Assembly (NCBI RefSeq): GCF_028283705.1
Contig: NZ_JAPWKD010000011.1
Span: forward strand, 124,001-188,000
Length of the DNA stretch: 64,000 bases
Source: Pantoea sp.
Lineage (GTDB): Bacteria > Pseudomonadota > Gammaproteobacteria > Enterobacterales > Enterobacteriaceae
Direction of reading: 5' to 3'
In this document: positions 63,450-64,000 of the stretch, one piece after another
Numbering within the stretch: the stretch's first letter is position 1
Layout of the letters: each line of letters opens with the position of its first letter
Notes under the pieces: model-generated
What the model was told of the DNA's origin: nothing
Databases searched by the model: none
What the model saw: only the letters and a program-made list of their open reading frames with translations
Program-made: the position numbers and the translations under genes

Positions 63450-64000
63450 TTATTGTTGTGTGAACTGGTTTTGCGGATCCGGCAGGGCAAAACTGGCGCG
63501 TAACGTGCTGCCCGGGTATTCACGACGCGATAAACCCCGCGCCTGTAAAATCGGTACCACGCGATCGACAAAACGTTCGAAGGTATCCGGCGTGCCGCCC
63601 TGAATGATGAAGCCGTCAGTGGCTGCGCTTTCGAACCACAGTTGCAGGCCATCGGCAATCTGCTCCGGCGTGCCGTGGAACAGCGGACGGGGCGTGGCTG
63701 CTTCCAGAGCAGCCTGAAGCAGCGTATGACCCTGCTCGCGTGCTTTGCGTTTGATCTCATCGGTGGTACTGCGGAAGCTGTTCTGCCCGATATCACCAAT
63801 ATCGGGAAAGGGTTCATCCAGCGGATACTGCGAGAAATCGTGATGATCGAAGAAGCGTCCGAGATAATTCAGCGCATCGGTGATTGAGACCAGCGCTGCG
63901 GTGGTTTGATACTGGCGTTCCACATCGTCGGCATCATCCCCCACAATCACGCTGACGCCCTGGAAAATATGCAAATCCTCTGGCTGACGACCCTGCGCCA
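63450..64000 (-). CDS. LLM-class flavin-dependent monooxygenase, C-terminal part (cut by window end)
   Basis: The visible 183 residues are the C-terminal part of an NtaA/SnaA/DmoA-type bacterial luciferase-like monooxygenase. The frame is open to the window end and reads GRQPEDMHIFQGVSVIVGD, then a DGFIIQGGTPDTFERFVDRVVPILQARGL segment and the REYPGSTLR ending typical of the family. The usual length is about 440 residues, so more than half lies beyond the window. Together with the ABC importer and GNAT gene it points to FMNH2-dependent cleavage of an imported organosulfur or N-substituted compound. Confidence 0.9.
   Translation of the reverse strand, partial: AQGRQPEDLHIFQGVSVIVGDDADDVERQYQTTAALVSITDALNYLGRFFDHHDFSQYPLDEPFPDIGDIGQNSFRSTTDEIKRKAREQGHTLLQAALEAATPRPLFHGTPEQIADGLQLWFESAATDGFIIQGGTPDTFERFVDRVVPILQARGLSRREYPGSTLRASFALPDPQNQFTQQ

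Noticed and set aside
1..64000. tRNA or rRNA genes, CRISPR arrays, insertion sequences, prophage genes
   Set aside because: None recognised on either strand.

Overview
The window reads as chromosomal DNA of an enterobacterium of the Erwiniaceae, most likely a Pantoea-like organism. This rests on the gene content: malEFG, arnBCADTEF, rluF, cybB, yebG, pdxI, yjbR, and the dat-ddc pair of 1,3-diaminopropane synthesis. The genus is an inference. I see no tRNA, rRNA, CRISPR array, insertion sequence, integrase or replication origin.

Region 1 (1-3.1 kb) is the end of the maltose ABC transporter operon (malE partial, malF, malG), closed by a rho-independent terminator. Region 2 (3.1-13.5 kb) is an accessory catabolic locus. 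A seven-gene minus-strand operon encodes an HpPgdA/cyclic-imidase-type deacetylase, an MFS carrier, two short-chain dehydrogenases, a small CxxC protein, a CobW/COG0523 GTPase and an orphan solute-binding protein without signal peptide. It diverges from a GntR/FCD regulator with two winged helices, followed by an MHS-family carrier and a D-threonine-aldolase/D-serine-dehydratase-like enzyme. Region 3 (13.6-21.3 kb) is the complete arn operon for L-Ara4N modification of lipid A, with a candidate PmrA box upstream.

Region 4 (21.5-25.8 kb) holds a small unknown protein, an orphan prepilin peptidase and dat-ddc. Region 5 (25.8-32.1 kb) is one AT-rich 2103-residue gene with an M91/NleD-like HEMLH motif and a Ser/Asn-rich N-terminus, probably a secreted effector or toxin. 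Region 6 (32.2-46.5 kb) is mostly ordinary metabolism and regulation: aminotransferase, LysR, PdxI, a glycosyltransferase, RluF, Lrp, DUF2000, an NUDT15-like Nudix protein, DUF1543, a CynX/NimT-type carrier with a MarR regulator, CybB, an AraC regulator, a methyltransferase, YjbR and a chemoreceptor.

Region 7 (46.7-51.8 kb) is a periplasmic three-subunit GMC/cytochrome c dehydrogenase operon with two GlcG/HbpS-type proteins and a DoxX protein. Region 8 (52.3-55.8 kb) is a 2-hydroxyacid dehydrogenase, an RraA-like protein with a one-base shift at its C-terminus, an MFS carrier and a 34-residue membrane protein. Region 9 (55.8-60.1 kb) looks like a variable island: an AT-rich protein with PSAP and PPxY late-domain motifs, a class II Fic protein, yebG with a LexA box, and a two-gene HAM1-like/SIR2-like module resembling the KomB-KomC part of the Kongming anti-phage system. 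Region 10 (60.2-64 kb) is an amino-acid-type ABC transporter with a GNAT acetyltransferase and an LLM flavin monooxygenase, probably for scavenging an organosulfur or alkylated amino acid.

The strongest candidates for new biology are the HAM1-SIR2 pair without a deaminase gene, the PSAP/PPxY protein, and the giant effector-like protein. All functional calls are from sequence reading only; no searches were run.
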